NCBI GenBank assembly: GCA_050485365.1
Contig: JBJHBH010000040.1
Coordinates: forward strand, 1 to 30,503
Origin: JARFUG01 sp050485365
GTDB taxonomy: Bacteria > Desulfobacterota > Desulfuromonadia > Desulfuromonadales > JACZKF01
Direction of reading: 5' to 3'
Length of the DNA: 30,503 nucleotides
Part shown: one piece after another, positions 7,847-15,643 of the stretch
Numbering within the stretch: position 1 is the first letter of the stretch
How the letters are laid out: the number at the start of each line of letters is the position of its first letter
The notes under the pieces: model-generated
What the model saw: only the letters and a program-made list of their open reading frames with translations
Databases searched by the model: none
What the model was told of the DNA's origin: nothing
Translations under genes and position numbers: made by a program

Positions 7847-8321
7847 ATCGCAGGCGAAGCTGTTGCGGATCGATCTCCCCCTCGCGCCTGAAGGGGAAGA
7901 CGGTGTTGAAGACGTGCATCCCGCGTAGGGTGACGCTGCCGTCGATAGCGTAGCGGATCGCTTCGCCCGCGCGGCGCTGCTGGGTGAACTGGAGCAGATT
8001 CAGATAGCCGGTGGAGAGGCGCAGGGTGGTGTCGGCATACTCTCCGGCGCCGACCCGAACCTGCTGCAGAGACTGGCCGTCGGCGATTCGTACTCCGTCG
8101 AGGAGAAAGGCGTAGCGGACCGACCCGATGGTGATCGCGACGGGGTTGGGATTGTAGATGCGCAGATCGGCAAGGATATTGGCGTGGCTGAGGGTGAGAT
8201 CGCCTATCCGGATGTCGACAAGGCTGACCTCCGGTGCAACGGGGCGGGCCGCGCAGGAGGTCAGCAGAAAAAGGAGCGCAAGCGCGCCGATGAGCGAGGT
8301 CCACAGCCGAGTCTTCTTCAT
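7845..8321 (-). CDS. LEA14/WHy-domain lipoprotein
   Basis: This 158-residue protein begins with a lipoprotein signal (MKKTR, hydrophobic core, lipobox LTSC with Cys23). The mature part is a single LEA_2/WHy beta-sandwich: DLTLSHANILADLRIYNPNPVAITIG (about 41-66), with the characteristic NPNP turn, and later SVTLRGMHVFNTVFPFRREGEI. WHy-domain proteins are linked to desiccation or envelope stress tolerance; many bacterial lipoprotein versions are uncharacterised. The start at 8321 has GAAGGAGACGGGACG before it, a good ribosome binding site. An open frame continues upstream to 8744 but overlaps the 3D-domain gene and is rejected. An extended -10 promoter lies just upstream. Confidence 0.85.
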   Translation of the reverse strand: MKKTRLWTSLIGALALLFLLTSCAARPVAPEVSLVDIRIGDLTLSHANILADLRIYNPNPVAITIGSVRYAFLLDGVRIADGQSLQQVRVGAGEYADTTLRLSTGYLNLLQFTQQRRAGEAIRYAIDGSVTLRGMHVFNTVFPFRREGEIDPQQLRLR

Positions 8322-8360
8322 CGTCCCGTCTCCTTCGTTCATTTGCCGGATACAGGAACG

Positions 8361-8369
8361 AGTATAGCA
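8361..8369 (-). promoter_or_regulatory. Extended -10 promoter for the LEA14-like gene
   Basis: On the minus strand the sequence reads TGCTATACT (extended -10, TGN then TATACT) about 40 bases before the start codon at 8321. A small CCGCC/GGCGG hairpin lies immediately upstream, and no good -35 is visible, which suits an extended -10 promoter. Confidence 0.45.
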
Positions 8370-8422
8370 CCGCCGAAGGGGGCGGCGGAAGATTGAAAGG
8401 AACGGCTCCGGCGGCGCAGCTC

Positions 8423-9019
8423 TCAGAGAGAGGCGGTCCGCTCCGGCTCGGGCTCGGCGTCGTGCGCGTTGACGGCTTCGGGCTGCTCCTCGAACCACAT
8501 GAGGGTGCCGCTCTGGCGGCCGAAATGACGAGCCACTTCGATGTCTTCGTGCCAGATGTCGACCCGTTTCGTCCAGCGCCGGTTCATCAGGTCGCGCACC
8601 TCGAAGATGCCGTGCCCCGGAATGAAGACGCGCTTGCCGAAATAGAGTCCCATCTCGTCGATGAGATCGCGCGAGACCGCCAGGACGCCGTTTCGCACCC
8701 CGTGCATCGAGGCCGTCAGGTACGGCGTCTCGTCGCACTGCCACACCGTCGAGGTGTAGGCGGTGATCGTCACCGGGACCGTGCGGACGCTGTCCAGATC
8801 GACGGGGTGACCGAAGATCTCCTCGATCAGCTCCATCGCCCGGACCAGATCGTCGCGAAGATCATGGGCCGTCTGCACGAACTCCTGGCCGAGGGTCGAT
8901 TTTCGAGCGGAAGGGGACGGTTCCTCGCCGAAGCGAAGATAGAGATCGAGGGCGAGAACGAGGCCGATGACGGGCATCAGCACCCTCAACGCGAAGATGA
9001 ACAGATCGTCTCTTTTCAT
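8423..9019 (-). CDS. Membrane-anchored 3D-domain protein
   Basis: This 198-residue protein has an N-terminal hydrophobic segment (about 7-28) that is probably a single membrane anchor. The C-terminal half is a 3D (three-aspartate) domain, a double-psi beta-barrel related to MltA/RpfB and lytic transglycosylase-like barrels. It shows VTITAYTSTVWQCDETPYLTA (about 83-103), GVLAVSRDLI, GKRVFIPGHG, and the aspartates D143 (VRDLM), D154 (VDIW) and D159 (HEDIE). Such domains bind or cleave peptidoglycan or a related glycan. C95 is the only conserved-looking cysteine. The start ATG at 9019 has a GAGGCG ribosome binding site. A clear sigma70 promoter lies upstream, and the gene diverges from vanZ-like. 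Confidence 0.85.
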   Translation of the reverse strand: MKRDDLFIFALRVLMPVIGLVLALDLYLRFGEEPSPSARKSTLGQEFVQTAHDLRDDLVRAMELIEEIFGHPVDLDSVRTVPVTITAYTSTVWQCDETPYLTASMHGVRNGVLAVSRDLIDEMGLYFGKRVFIPGHGIFEVRDLMNRRWTKRVDIWHEDIEVARHFGRQSGTLMWFEEQPEAVNAHDAEPEPERTASL

Positions 9020-9056
9020 GATTCGCCTCGAAAGTTAAAAACTATAAATTAAAATC

Positions 9057-9084
9057 AATATACTAGAAATTTTGTCCGCGTCAA
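9057..9084 (-). promoter_or_regulatory. Sigma70-type promoter for the 3D-domain gene
   Basis: On the minus strand TTGACG (9084-9079), a 16-bp spacer and TATATT (9062-9057) lie in a locally AT-rich patch otherwise unusual for the window. It drives the 3D-domain gene away from the divergent vanZ-like gene. Confidence 0.6.
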
Positions 9085-9143
9085 CCTCTTCTCCTCCCCT
9101 GGGAAATGGGGTATGGTTTCGGCTTCCCCCGAAAGGATGATCC

Positions 9144-9539
9144 ATGTCCGTCCGAATCAACGTCATCTGGACATTTCTGTACGTACTGTGGCTGGCGACC
9201 ATTCTCTGGCTCTCTCTCGACCCCACACCGCCGCAGATCACCGATTCGGGCCTGCTCGCCTGGGACAAGTTCCAGCACGCGGCGGCCTACGCGGTGATGA
9301 CTCTGCTCGGCGGACTCGGCCTGCGCCCGTGGGTGCTTTCGGCGCGCACGCGCTGGCTCGTCTCGGGGGGGATCGCCGTGGTCGTCGGCATCGGTGTGGA
9401 AATCGGACAGGGAATGATGCGCCTCGGGCGTTTCGCCGACTGGCAGGACGCGGTGGCCAATACCGTGGGGGTGCTCGGCGCCCTTGCGTTGGTCGCCTTG
9501 GTTCGCACTCTTCGTCACGGCAGAAGTGAGGGCAGATGA
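9144..9539 (+). CDS. VanZ-like membrane protein
   Basis: This 131-residue protein has about four hydrophobic segments (7-26, 45-62, 70-90, 105-123) and the VanZ-family core signatures: DKFQHAAAYAVMTLL (about 41-55) and GRFADWQDAVANTVGVL (about 95-111). VanZ proteins are small polytopic membrane proteins linked to glycopeptide resistance in Gram-positives. Most Gram-negative versions are uncharacterised. GAAAGGA (9131-9137) gives a good ribosome binding site. The stop overlaps the start of the AddB-like gene (ATGA), so it appears to lead a three-gene operon with the nuclease pair; the functional reason is not clear. Confidence 0.85.
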   Translation: MSVRINVIWTFLYVLWLATILWLSLDPTPPQITDSGLLAWDKFQHAAAYAVMTLLGGLGLRPWVLSARTRWLVSGGIAVVVGIGVEIGQGMMRLGRFADWQDAVANTVGVLGALALVALVRTLRHGRSEGR

Positions 9540-12205
9540 GCGATCTTTCCTGGCACGATGTCCTGAAGGCCGCCGCAGGCGGCAGCCTCGTTCTGACCTC
9601 GACCAAGCGCCTGGCGCGGCGCCTGCGCCTGGACTTCGACACGGCCCGCGCGGCCGAAGGGGGGGGCGCCTGGATCACACCCGCCATCCGAAGCTCCGAC
9701 GCTTGGCTGCAGGAGGCTGCCGAGCGCCTCGGCGAGGGGTGGCGGCTCCTCGCCCCGCAGGGGGCCCGGCGTCTGTGGGAGCGGATCATCGAGGCCGAAG
9801 AGGCCGGCTCGGCGCAGGCACTGCTGCAGATCCCGGCCACGGCCCGCGCCGCGATGCAGGCCCACGAGCTTCTGTGCGAATTTGGAGGGGAGCCGCGCCG
9901 CCATCCGCTGAGCGCCGACCATCTCTCCTTTTTGCGCTGGCGCGAGCGCTACCTGAACGCCTGCGCCGAGCAAGGGTGGCTCGACCGCCCCTCGCTCTTC
10001 GCGGCGGTCATCGAAGCGGTCGAGGCCGGTCGCCTTGCGCTCCCCCCCTCCCTCTGGCTCGTCGGTTTCGACGATTTCCCCCCGAGGCTGCAGCGGCTGT
10101 GCGCCGCCTTCGCCGACCGAGGGGCCGAGGTGAAGGAGATCCCCCCCCCGTGCGCGCCGCGCGCCGAGCTGATCCGCGTTCCGTGCAGCGATTCTCGGGA
10201 CGAGGTGCGCCGTGCGGCCCGCTGGGCCCGCGCCCTTCTGGAGCGGGGCGAGGGAGAAATCGGCGTCATCGTCCCCGATCTGCAGGGATACCGTCCCCTC
10301 ATCGAGCGCATCTTCCGCGAGGAGATCGACCCCGGGGCGCTGGTGCGCCCCGACGCGGCGGAGCTTCGCTTCAACCTCTCTCTGGGCGAGCCGCTGGCCG
10401 CGCGGGGGGCGGTCAGCGCCGCCCTGGCGATCCTCTCCATCGGACGCGAACCGACTCTCGCCCAGGCGGGATTTCTTCTGCGCACCCCCTATCTCGGCGG
10501 CAGTTTGCGGGAGAGGGGCGCGCGGGCGCGGCTGGAGGTGACCCTCAGAGCGCGCAGAAGCCCCACGGTTCGTCTGCGTTCACTTGCCGGAGGGGATCGG
10601 GGGGCGAATCCTCGGGAGCTCTCCTTCTCGGGGATCTGCCGCAGGCTGGAGGAGGGTGTGGCGCTCAAGGGCAAGCGTCTTCCGGGGGCGTGGGTTCGGC
10701 ATTTCGCGCAGCTTCTTCACGATGTCGGTTGGCCCGGAGAGCGTCCTCTCGACTCGCTCGACTATCAGGTCGTCGAGGCCTGGAACCGCAAGGTGCTCAC
10801 GCAGATGGCGGCCCTCGATCTCGTCTCGCCGCCGCTGGAGCGCGGCGAGGCCCTCTCGCTGCTGCGCCGCCTGGCCGCCGAGACCGAGTTTCAGCCCGAA
10901 GGGCCCGAAAGCCCGGTGCAGGTGATCGGCCTGCTCGAAGGGGCGGGGCTTCGCTTCGAGCATCTGTGGGTCATGGGGCTGCACGATGGCGCGCTGCCGG
11001 CCCCGGCGCGCCCCAATCCCTTTCTCCCTGTCTCTCTGCAGGTCGCCGCAGGGATGCCCCACGCCGATGCCCAGCGTGAGGGCGACTTCGCCCGCCGCGT
11101 CGCCGCGCGCCTGTTCGCCTCGGCCCCATCGGTCGTTCTGAGCCACCCCTGTCGGGAGGGGGACGCCGAGCTGATGCCGAGCCCGCTGATCGGCGCCGTC
11201 CCCGACGGCGAGGTCCCCCTCGCGCCCCGCAACGCGCCGGCGCAGCTGTGGCGTGCGCAGGGGACCCTCCCCGAGACGCTGTGCGACAGCGACGGCCCCC
11301 CCCTCGGCGCCGAAGAGCGCGCCGGCGGCGGGACGGGGATCCTGCGCGATCAGGCCCTGTGTCCCTTCCGTGCCTTCGCCCGCCACCGTCTGCGGGCGCA
11401 GGCGCTGGAGGTCCCCGATGTCGGCCTCGACGCCCGGGGGCGCGGCACGCTGCTGCACAAGACCCTCGAAATCTTCTGGCGCCGCACCACAGACCACGCC
11501 TCGTTGCTCGCCCTCGACGCCGGCGAGCTCTGGGAGCGCCTCGCGCAGAGCGTGGAGGCGGCCGTGGACGAGGTCTATCCGCAAGAGCGGGGAAGGCCCG
11601 ACGAGGCGCTCCTCGCGTTGGAGAAGGAGAGGCTGCGCCTTCTGGTCGGCGAATGGCTGAGCGAAGTCGAAGCGTGCCGCCCTCCGTTCACGGTTCTCGA
11701 ACCCGAGCAGGAGCGCCGTCAGCGATTCGGCGGCCTCGAGCTCGTCGCCCGCGTCGACCGCATCGATCGGCTCGCCGACGGACGAAAGGTGGTCATCGAC
11801 TACAAGACGGGGCAGATCGACGCCGCCGACCTCATCGCCGAGCGTCTCACCGAGCCGCAACTCCCCATCTATGGCTTCGCCGAGGGGGGAGATCTCGCTG
11901 GGGTCGCCTTCGCCCGTCTGCGCCGGGGGGACTCTTCCTTTGTCGGGATCGGCACGGAGGGGGATCTTCTGCCCGGGCTGAAGGATCTGGCCGCGTGGAA
12001 AAAAGCCGCCGCAGCCGGTGTGGTCGAGTGGAGCGGGCTGCTGGAGCGCTGGCGCGATCAGCTCGACGCGCTGGGGCGCGCCTTCGCGGCAGGGGAGGCG
12101 GCCGTCGACCCCGTCAGCGCCGAGAAGGCCTGCCGCATCTGCGACCTGAAGCCGCTGTGCCGCATCGCCGAAGTTCCTGGCGACGGCGAGGAGGACGAGC
12201 GATGA
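9536..12205 (+). CDS. AddB-like nuclease subunit (PD-(D/E)XK nuclease with predicted Fe-S cluster)
   Basis: This 889-residue protein has a degenerate SF1-helicase-like N-terminal region without a readable Walker A, and a C-terminal nuclease domain. The nuclease residues are visible: D741/D744 in VARVDRIDRL, D755 and K757 in VIDYKTGQ, and the QxxxY-type EPQLPIYG. Four cysteines, C609 (RDQALCPF) and C866, C869 and C875 (CRICDLKPLC), flank the nuclease in the spacing that holds a 4Fe-4S cluster in AddB. It should pair with the AddA-like helicase-nuclease encoded next, forming a two-nuclease end-resection machine for double-strand break repair. Start and stop both overlap their neighbours by ATGA, so the operon is tightly coupled. 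The subfamily is the probable-DNA-repair AddB-type group rather than classical Bacillus AddB. Confidence 0.82.
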   Translation: MSDLSWHDVLKAAAGGSLVLTSTKRLARRLRLDFDTARAAEGGGAWITPAIRSSDAWLQEAAERLGEGWRLLAPQGARRLWERIIEAEEAGSAQALLQIPATARAAMQAHELLCEFGGEPRRHPLSADHLSFLRWRERYLNACAEQGWLDRPSLFAAVIEAVEAGRLALPPSLWLVGFDDFPPRLQRLCAAFADRGAEVKEIPPPCAPRAELIRVPCSDSRDEVRRAARWARALLERGEGEIGVIVPDLQGYRPLIERIFREEIDPGALVRPDAAELRFNLSLGEPLAARGAVSAALAILSIGREPTLAQAGFLLRTPYLGGSLRERGARARLEVTLRARRSPTVRLRSLAGGDRGANPRELSFSGICRRLEEGVALKGKRLPGAWVRHFAQLLHDVGWPGERPLDSLDYQVVEAWNRKVLTQMAALDLVSPPLERGEALSLLRRLAAETEFQPEGPESPVQVIGLLEGAGLRFEHLWVMGLHDGALPAPARPNPFLPVSLQVAAGMPHADAQREGDFARRVAARLFASAPSVVLSHPCREGDAELMPSPLIGAVPDGEVPLAPRNAPAQLWRAQGTLPETLCDSDGPPLGAEERAGGGTGILRDQALCPFRAFARHRLRAQALEVPDVGLDARGRGTLLHKTLEIFWRRTTDHASLLALDAGELWERLAQSVEAAVDEVYPQERGRPDEALLALEKERLRLLVGEWLSEVEACRPPFTVLEPEQERRQRFGGLELVARVDRIDRLADGRKVVIDYKTGQIDAADLIAERLTEPQLPIYGFAEGGDLAGVAFARLRRGDSSFVGIGTEGDLLPGLKDLAAWKKAAAAGVVEWSGLLERWRDQLDALGRAFAAGEAAVDPVSAEKACRICDLKPLCRIAEVPGDGEEDER

Positions 12206-15200
12206 TCGCCATCTCCGACGCTCCGCAGCGTCTCGCCGCCATCGATCCGAGCGTCTCGTTCATTGTCCAGGCCCCGGCCGGATCGGGCAAGACCGAGTTG
12301 CTCACCCAGCGATTCCTCGCCCTTCTGGCGACCGTCGAGAAGCCCGAAGAGATCCTCGCCATCACCTTCACCCGCAAGGCGGCGGCCGAGATGCGCTCGC
12401 GCCTGCTGGAGGCGCTGGAGCGCGCCCGGGGACCCAGGCCCGAAGCGGATCACGCGGGGCGCACCTGGGATCTCGCCCGCGCCGTCCTCGACCGCGATCT
12501 GGAGCGCGGGTGGAGGCTTCAGGAGAATCCCGGGCGCCTCGGCATCCAGACCATCGACAGCTTCAACGCCTCGCTGGTGCGGCGCATGCCGTGGATCACC
12601 CGCCTGGGCGCCGTCCCGCGCATCTCCGACGACCCCGCGATCCTCTATCGCCGCGCCGCCGAGAGGACCCTCGCGCGCCTGGCCGGTTCGGGGCGCGAGG
12701 GGGACGCCATCGCCCATCTGCTCAGGCATCTCGACAACCGCCTCGATCACCTGCGCGACCTCATGGCCGGGCTGCTCGGCCGCCGCGACCAGTGGATGCG
12801 CCACCTTGCCGGGCGGGCAGGCGAACAGAGGCGCCGCCTTCTGGAGGACTCGCTGCGCCGTCTGGTCGAGGCGGAGCTGCGCGCAGCCTCCGGCGCGATC
12901 CCGCACGCCATCCGCGCCGACCTGGTCGAGCTCGCCCCCTTCGCCGCCGCCAACCTGCTGGCGGACGGCAAGGACGGCCCCGTGGTGCGCCTGCGCGACC
13001 TGGAGGCCTTCCCCGGCGCCGATGCCGAAGAGTTGCCGCTGTGGAAGGGGTTGGCCGAGCTGCTGCTGACCACAGAAGGGGGGCTGCGAAAGGCGGTCGA
13101 CAAGCGGTGCGGCTTTCCGGCCGACAAGACCGAGCCGTGCGTGAGCATGAAGCGCCGCATGAAGGAGGTGCTCGACTGGCTGCGCGACGATGCGCAGGTG
13201 CCGGTTCTGCTCGGGCGCATCCGGGAGCTCCCCCCCGTCGCCTACACCGACGAGCAGTGGCGGGTGCTGTCGGCGCTCCTCGATCTGCTCCCCCTCGCGA
13301 CGGCCGAGCTGTGGCTCGCCTTTCGGGAGGAGGGGACGGCCGACTTCGCCGAGATCGCCCTCAGGGCGCAGCAGGCGCTGCAAGACGACGGCAACCCCAC
13401 CGAGCTGCTGCTGCGACTCGACAGCGCCCTGCGGCACATCCTCATCGACGAGTTCCAGGACACCTCCCACCTGCAGTACGCCCTGGTGGAGCGCCTCATC
13501 GACGGCTGGACCCCCGGAGACGGCCGCACCCTCTTTCTGGTGGGCGACCCGATGCAGTCGATCTACCGCTTTCGCGAGGCCGAGGTCGGGCTCTTTTTGC
13601 GCGCTCGCGCCCGCGGGATCGGGGGGCTCGCCCTGCAGGGGCTTTCGCTGAGCGCCAATTTCCGCTCCCAGTCGGGGATCGTCGACTGGGTGAACGGCGC
13701 CTTCGAGGAGATCTTCCCACCCGACGAGGACGCCGCTCGCGGGGCGGTTCCTCTGGCCCGGGCCGAGGCGGTTCACTCCCTTCTGGAGGGCTCAGCCGTC
13801 TCGGTTCATCCGCGCGTCGACCGCGACGACGAGAGGGAGGCGCAGCAGGTGGTCGACCTCGTCCGGCAGGCGAGGGGGGATTTTCCCGGCGAGAAGGTGG
13901 CGATCCTGGTGCGTTCGCGAACCCACCTCGCCGCCATCCTCCCCGCCCTGCGCGCCGCCGGGATCAGTTATCAGGCGCAGGACATCGACCTTCTGGCCGA
14001 ACGCCCCGTCGCCCGCGACCTGGTCAGCCTCACCCGGGCGATCCTTCATCCCCACGATCGCCTGAGCTGGCTTTCGGTGCTGCGGGCCCCCTGGTGCGGC
14101 CTGACGCTGAGCGATCTTCACGCTCTGTGTGGTGGACGCGCCGAAGCGATCGCCGATCTGGTCGCCGATCCCGATACCCTCGGGCGCCTCTCGGACGACG
14201 GCCGCCAGCGGGCGCAACGCGTCATCGCCATCGTCACCGACTTCGCAGCCCGCCGCGGGCGGGTGGGGCTGCGGGCGCTCGTCGAAGGGGCGTGGCTCGC
14301 CCTAGGCGGCCCCGTCCTGCTCGACGGCGCCGCCATGGAAGACGCCGAGCAGGTTCTGTCGCTCCTGGAAGGGTTCGACGAGGGGGGGGACCTGGCCGAT
14401 CTCGAAGCGCTGGACTCGGCGCTGCTGCGCCTGTACGCCGCCCCGGACGCCAAGGCCGACGGAGGGGTGCAGGTCATGACGGTGCACAAGGCCAAGGGGC
14501 TCGAGTTCGACACCGTCATCGTGCCGGGGCTCGGCAGAAAACCGCGCCGGGGCGACCAGCCGCTGCTGCGCTGGCTCGACCACCCCGAGCTCGGGCTGCT
14601 CCTCGGCCCCATCCATCCGAAGGACGGCGCCGGGCGCGACCCCCTCTACGACGCCCTGGGACGTATCGAGAAGGAGAAGGACGATCTGGAAGTGCGGCGG
14701 CTCCTCTACGTCGCGGCGACCCGCGCGAAAAAGCGCCTGCACCTTCTCGGCCACGCCGCCAGAAATGCCCAGGGCGAGTGCCGCCCCGAGGCCGGCTCGT
14801 TCCTGCAGATCCTCTGGAACCAGGTGGAGGGGCTCTTCGCCGCCCTGCCCGCCGAAGACGGGGGAGAGCCGGAAGCCGTCCCGGCGGCGCCGCCGCTGCT
14901 GCGCCGCCTCCCGGCCGGTTGGAGCCCTCCCGAGTTGCGGGCGGCTCCCCTGACGCACCTGCCGCAGCCCCTCAACCCCTCCGAGCTCGGCAGGGAGGAC
15001 GCCCGCCAGCTCCTCTTTTCGGGGTGGGAGGCCGAGACGGCCCGTCACATCGGCACCGTCGCCCACCGATACCTGGAGCGCATCGCCGACGAGGGGCTGG
15101 AGCTTTGGCCGCCGGAGCGCCTGCGGAAATGCGAGCTGCCGATTCGCCGTCGTCTGGGGCAGCTCGGGGTGCCTCTGGATGAGATGGAGAGCGCCGCGGA

Positions 15201-15564
15201 GAAGGTGAGCCGCGCCCTGGGCAACGTGCTCAAGAGCGAGCGGGGCAGGTGGCTCCTTCGCCGCCGTTCGCAAGCGCAGTGCGAGTACCCCCTGTGCGGC
15301 GTCGCGAAGGGGCGGATCGTCCACGCCGTTCTCGACCGCACCTTTGTCGAGGACGGCGTACGCTGGATCGTCGACTACAAGATGAGCGCCCCTCTCAAGG
15401 CGCAGCGCACGGCCTTGTTCCTCGACGCGGAGGCTGAACGCTATGCGCCGCAGCTGCAGCTCTACGCCGCCCTCTTTCGCGCCCTCGAACCGGGGCGCGA
15501 GGTGAAAACCGCCCTCTATTTCCCCCTCGTCGACGGGTGGCGGGAGGTCGAGGATGAATCTTGA
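12202..15564 (+). CDS. AddA-like UvrD-family helicase-nuclease (RecB-type DNA repair enzyme)
   Basis: This 1120-residue protein has all SF1A helicase motifs: Walker A APAGSGKT (24-31), motif Ia ITFTRKAAAEM (about 54), Walker B IDEFQDTS (D416/E417), motif III VGDPMQSIYRFREAE, motif V TVHKAKGLEFD (about 760-770) and motif VI LLYVAATRA (834-842). A C-terminal nuclease domain carries IVDYKM with D1058 and K1060. The enzyme would unwind and degrade duplex ends and load the recombinase. I chose ATG 12202 because it overlaps the upstream stop (ATGA) and begins where the helicase family begins. The same frame stays open upstream to 11248, but there it overlaps the AddB-like gene and has no homology character. 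The gene stop overlaps a possible promoter for the kinase downstream. Confidence 0.9.
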   Translation: MIAISDAPQRLAAIDPSVSFIVQAPAGSGKTELLTQRFLALLATVEKPEEILAITFTRKAAAEMRSRLLEALERARGPRPEADHAGRTWDLARAVLDRDLERGWRLQENPGRLGIQTIDSFNASLVRRMPWITRLGAVPRISDDPAILYRRAAERTLARLAGSGREGDAIAHLLRHLDNRLDHLRDLMAGLLGRRDQWMRHLAGRAGEQRRRLLEDSLRRLVEAELRAASGAIPHAIRADLVELAPFAAANLLADGKDGPVVRLRDLEAFPGADAEELPLWKGLAELLLTTEGGLRKAVDKRCGFPADKTEPCVSMKRRMKEVLDWLRDDAQVPVLLGRIRELPPVAYTDEQWRVLSALLDLLPLATAELWLAFREEGTADFAEIALRAQQALQDDGNPTELLLRLDSALRHILIDEFQDTSHLQYALVERLIDGWTPGDGRTLFLVGDPMQSIYRFREAEVGLFLRARARGIGGLALQGLSLSANFRSQSGIVDWVNGAFEEIFPPDEDAARGAVPLARAEAVHSLLEGSAVSVHPRVDRDDEREAQQVVDLVRQARGDFPGEKVAILVRSRTHLAAILPALRAAGISYQAQDIDLLAERPVARDLVSLTRAILHPHDRLSWLSVLRAPWCGLTLSDLHALCGGRAEAIADLVADPDTLGRLSDDGRQRAQRVIAIVTDFAARRGRVGLRALVEGAWLALGGPVLLDGAAMEDAEQVLSLLEGFDEGGDLADLEALDSALLRLYAAPDAKADGGVQVMTVHKAKGLEFDTVIVPGLGRKPRRGDQPLLRWLDHPELGLLLGPIHPKDGAGRDPLYDALGRIEKEKDDLEVRRLLYVAATRAKKRLHLLGHAARNAQGECRPEAGSFLQILWNQVEGLFAALPAEDGGEPEAVPAAPPLLRRLPAGWSPPELRAAPLTHLPQPLNPSELGREDARQLLFSGWEAETARHIGTVAHRYLERIADEGLELWPPERLRKCELPIRRRLGQLGVPLDEMESAAEKVSRALGNVLKSERGRWLLRRRSQAQCEYPLCGVAKGRIVHAVLDRTFVEDGVRWIVDYKMSAPLKAQRTALFLDAEAERYAPQLQLYAALFRALEPGREVKTALYFPLVDGWREVEDES

Positions 15565-15590
15565 CATTTCCACTCACCCCATTGTAGAAA
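15561..15590 (+). promoter_or_regulatory. Possible promoter for the hybrid kinase gene
   Basis: TTGACA (15561-15566, overlapping the AddA-like stop codon), an 18-bp spacer and TAGAAA (15585-15590) form a plausible sigma70 promoter about 55 bases before the kinase start. The -10 is a weak match. Confidence 0.4.
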
Positions 15591-15643
15591 CTTCCGATAG
15601 TTGAACCGCTCGATTTCCGCCACTCTGGCACGAAAGCCCATCG

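Noticed and set aside
8322..8744. N-terminal extension of the LEA14-like gene
   Set aside because: It runs across the 3D-domain gene on the same strand; the lipoprotein signal and ribosome binding site are at 8321.
11248..12201. N-terminal extension of the AddA-like frame
   Set aside because: It overlaps the nuclease domain of the AddB-like gene in another frame, is Arg/Ala-rich, and the helicase family begins at 12202 with an ATGA overlap.
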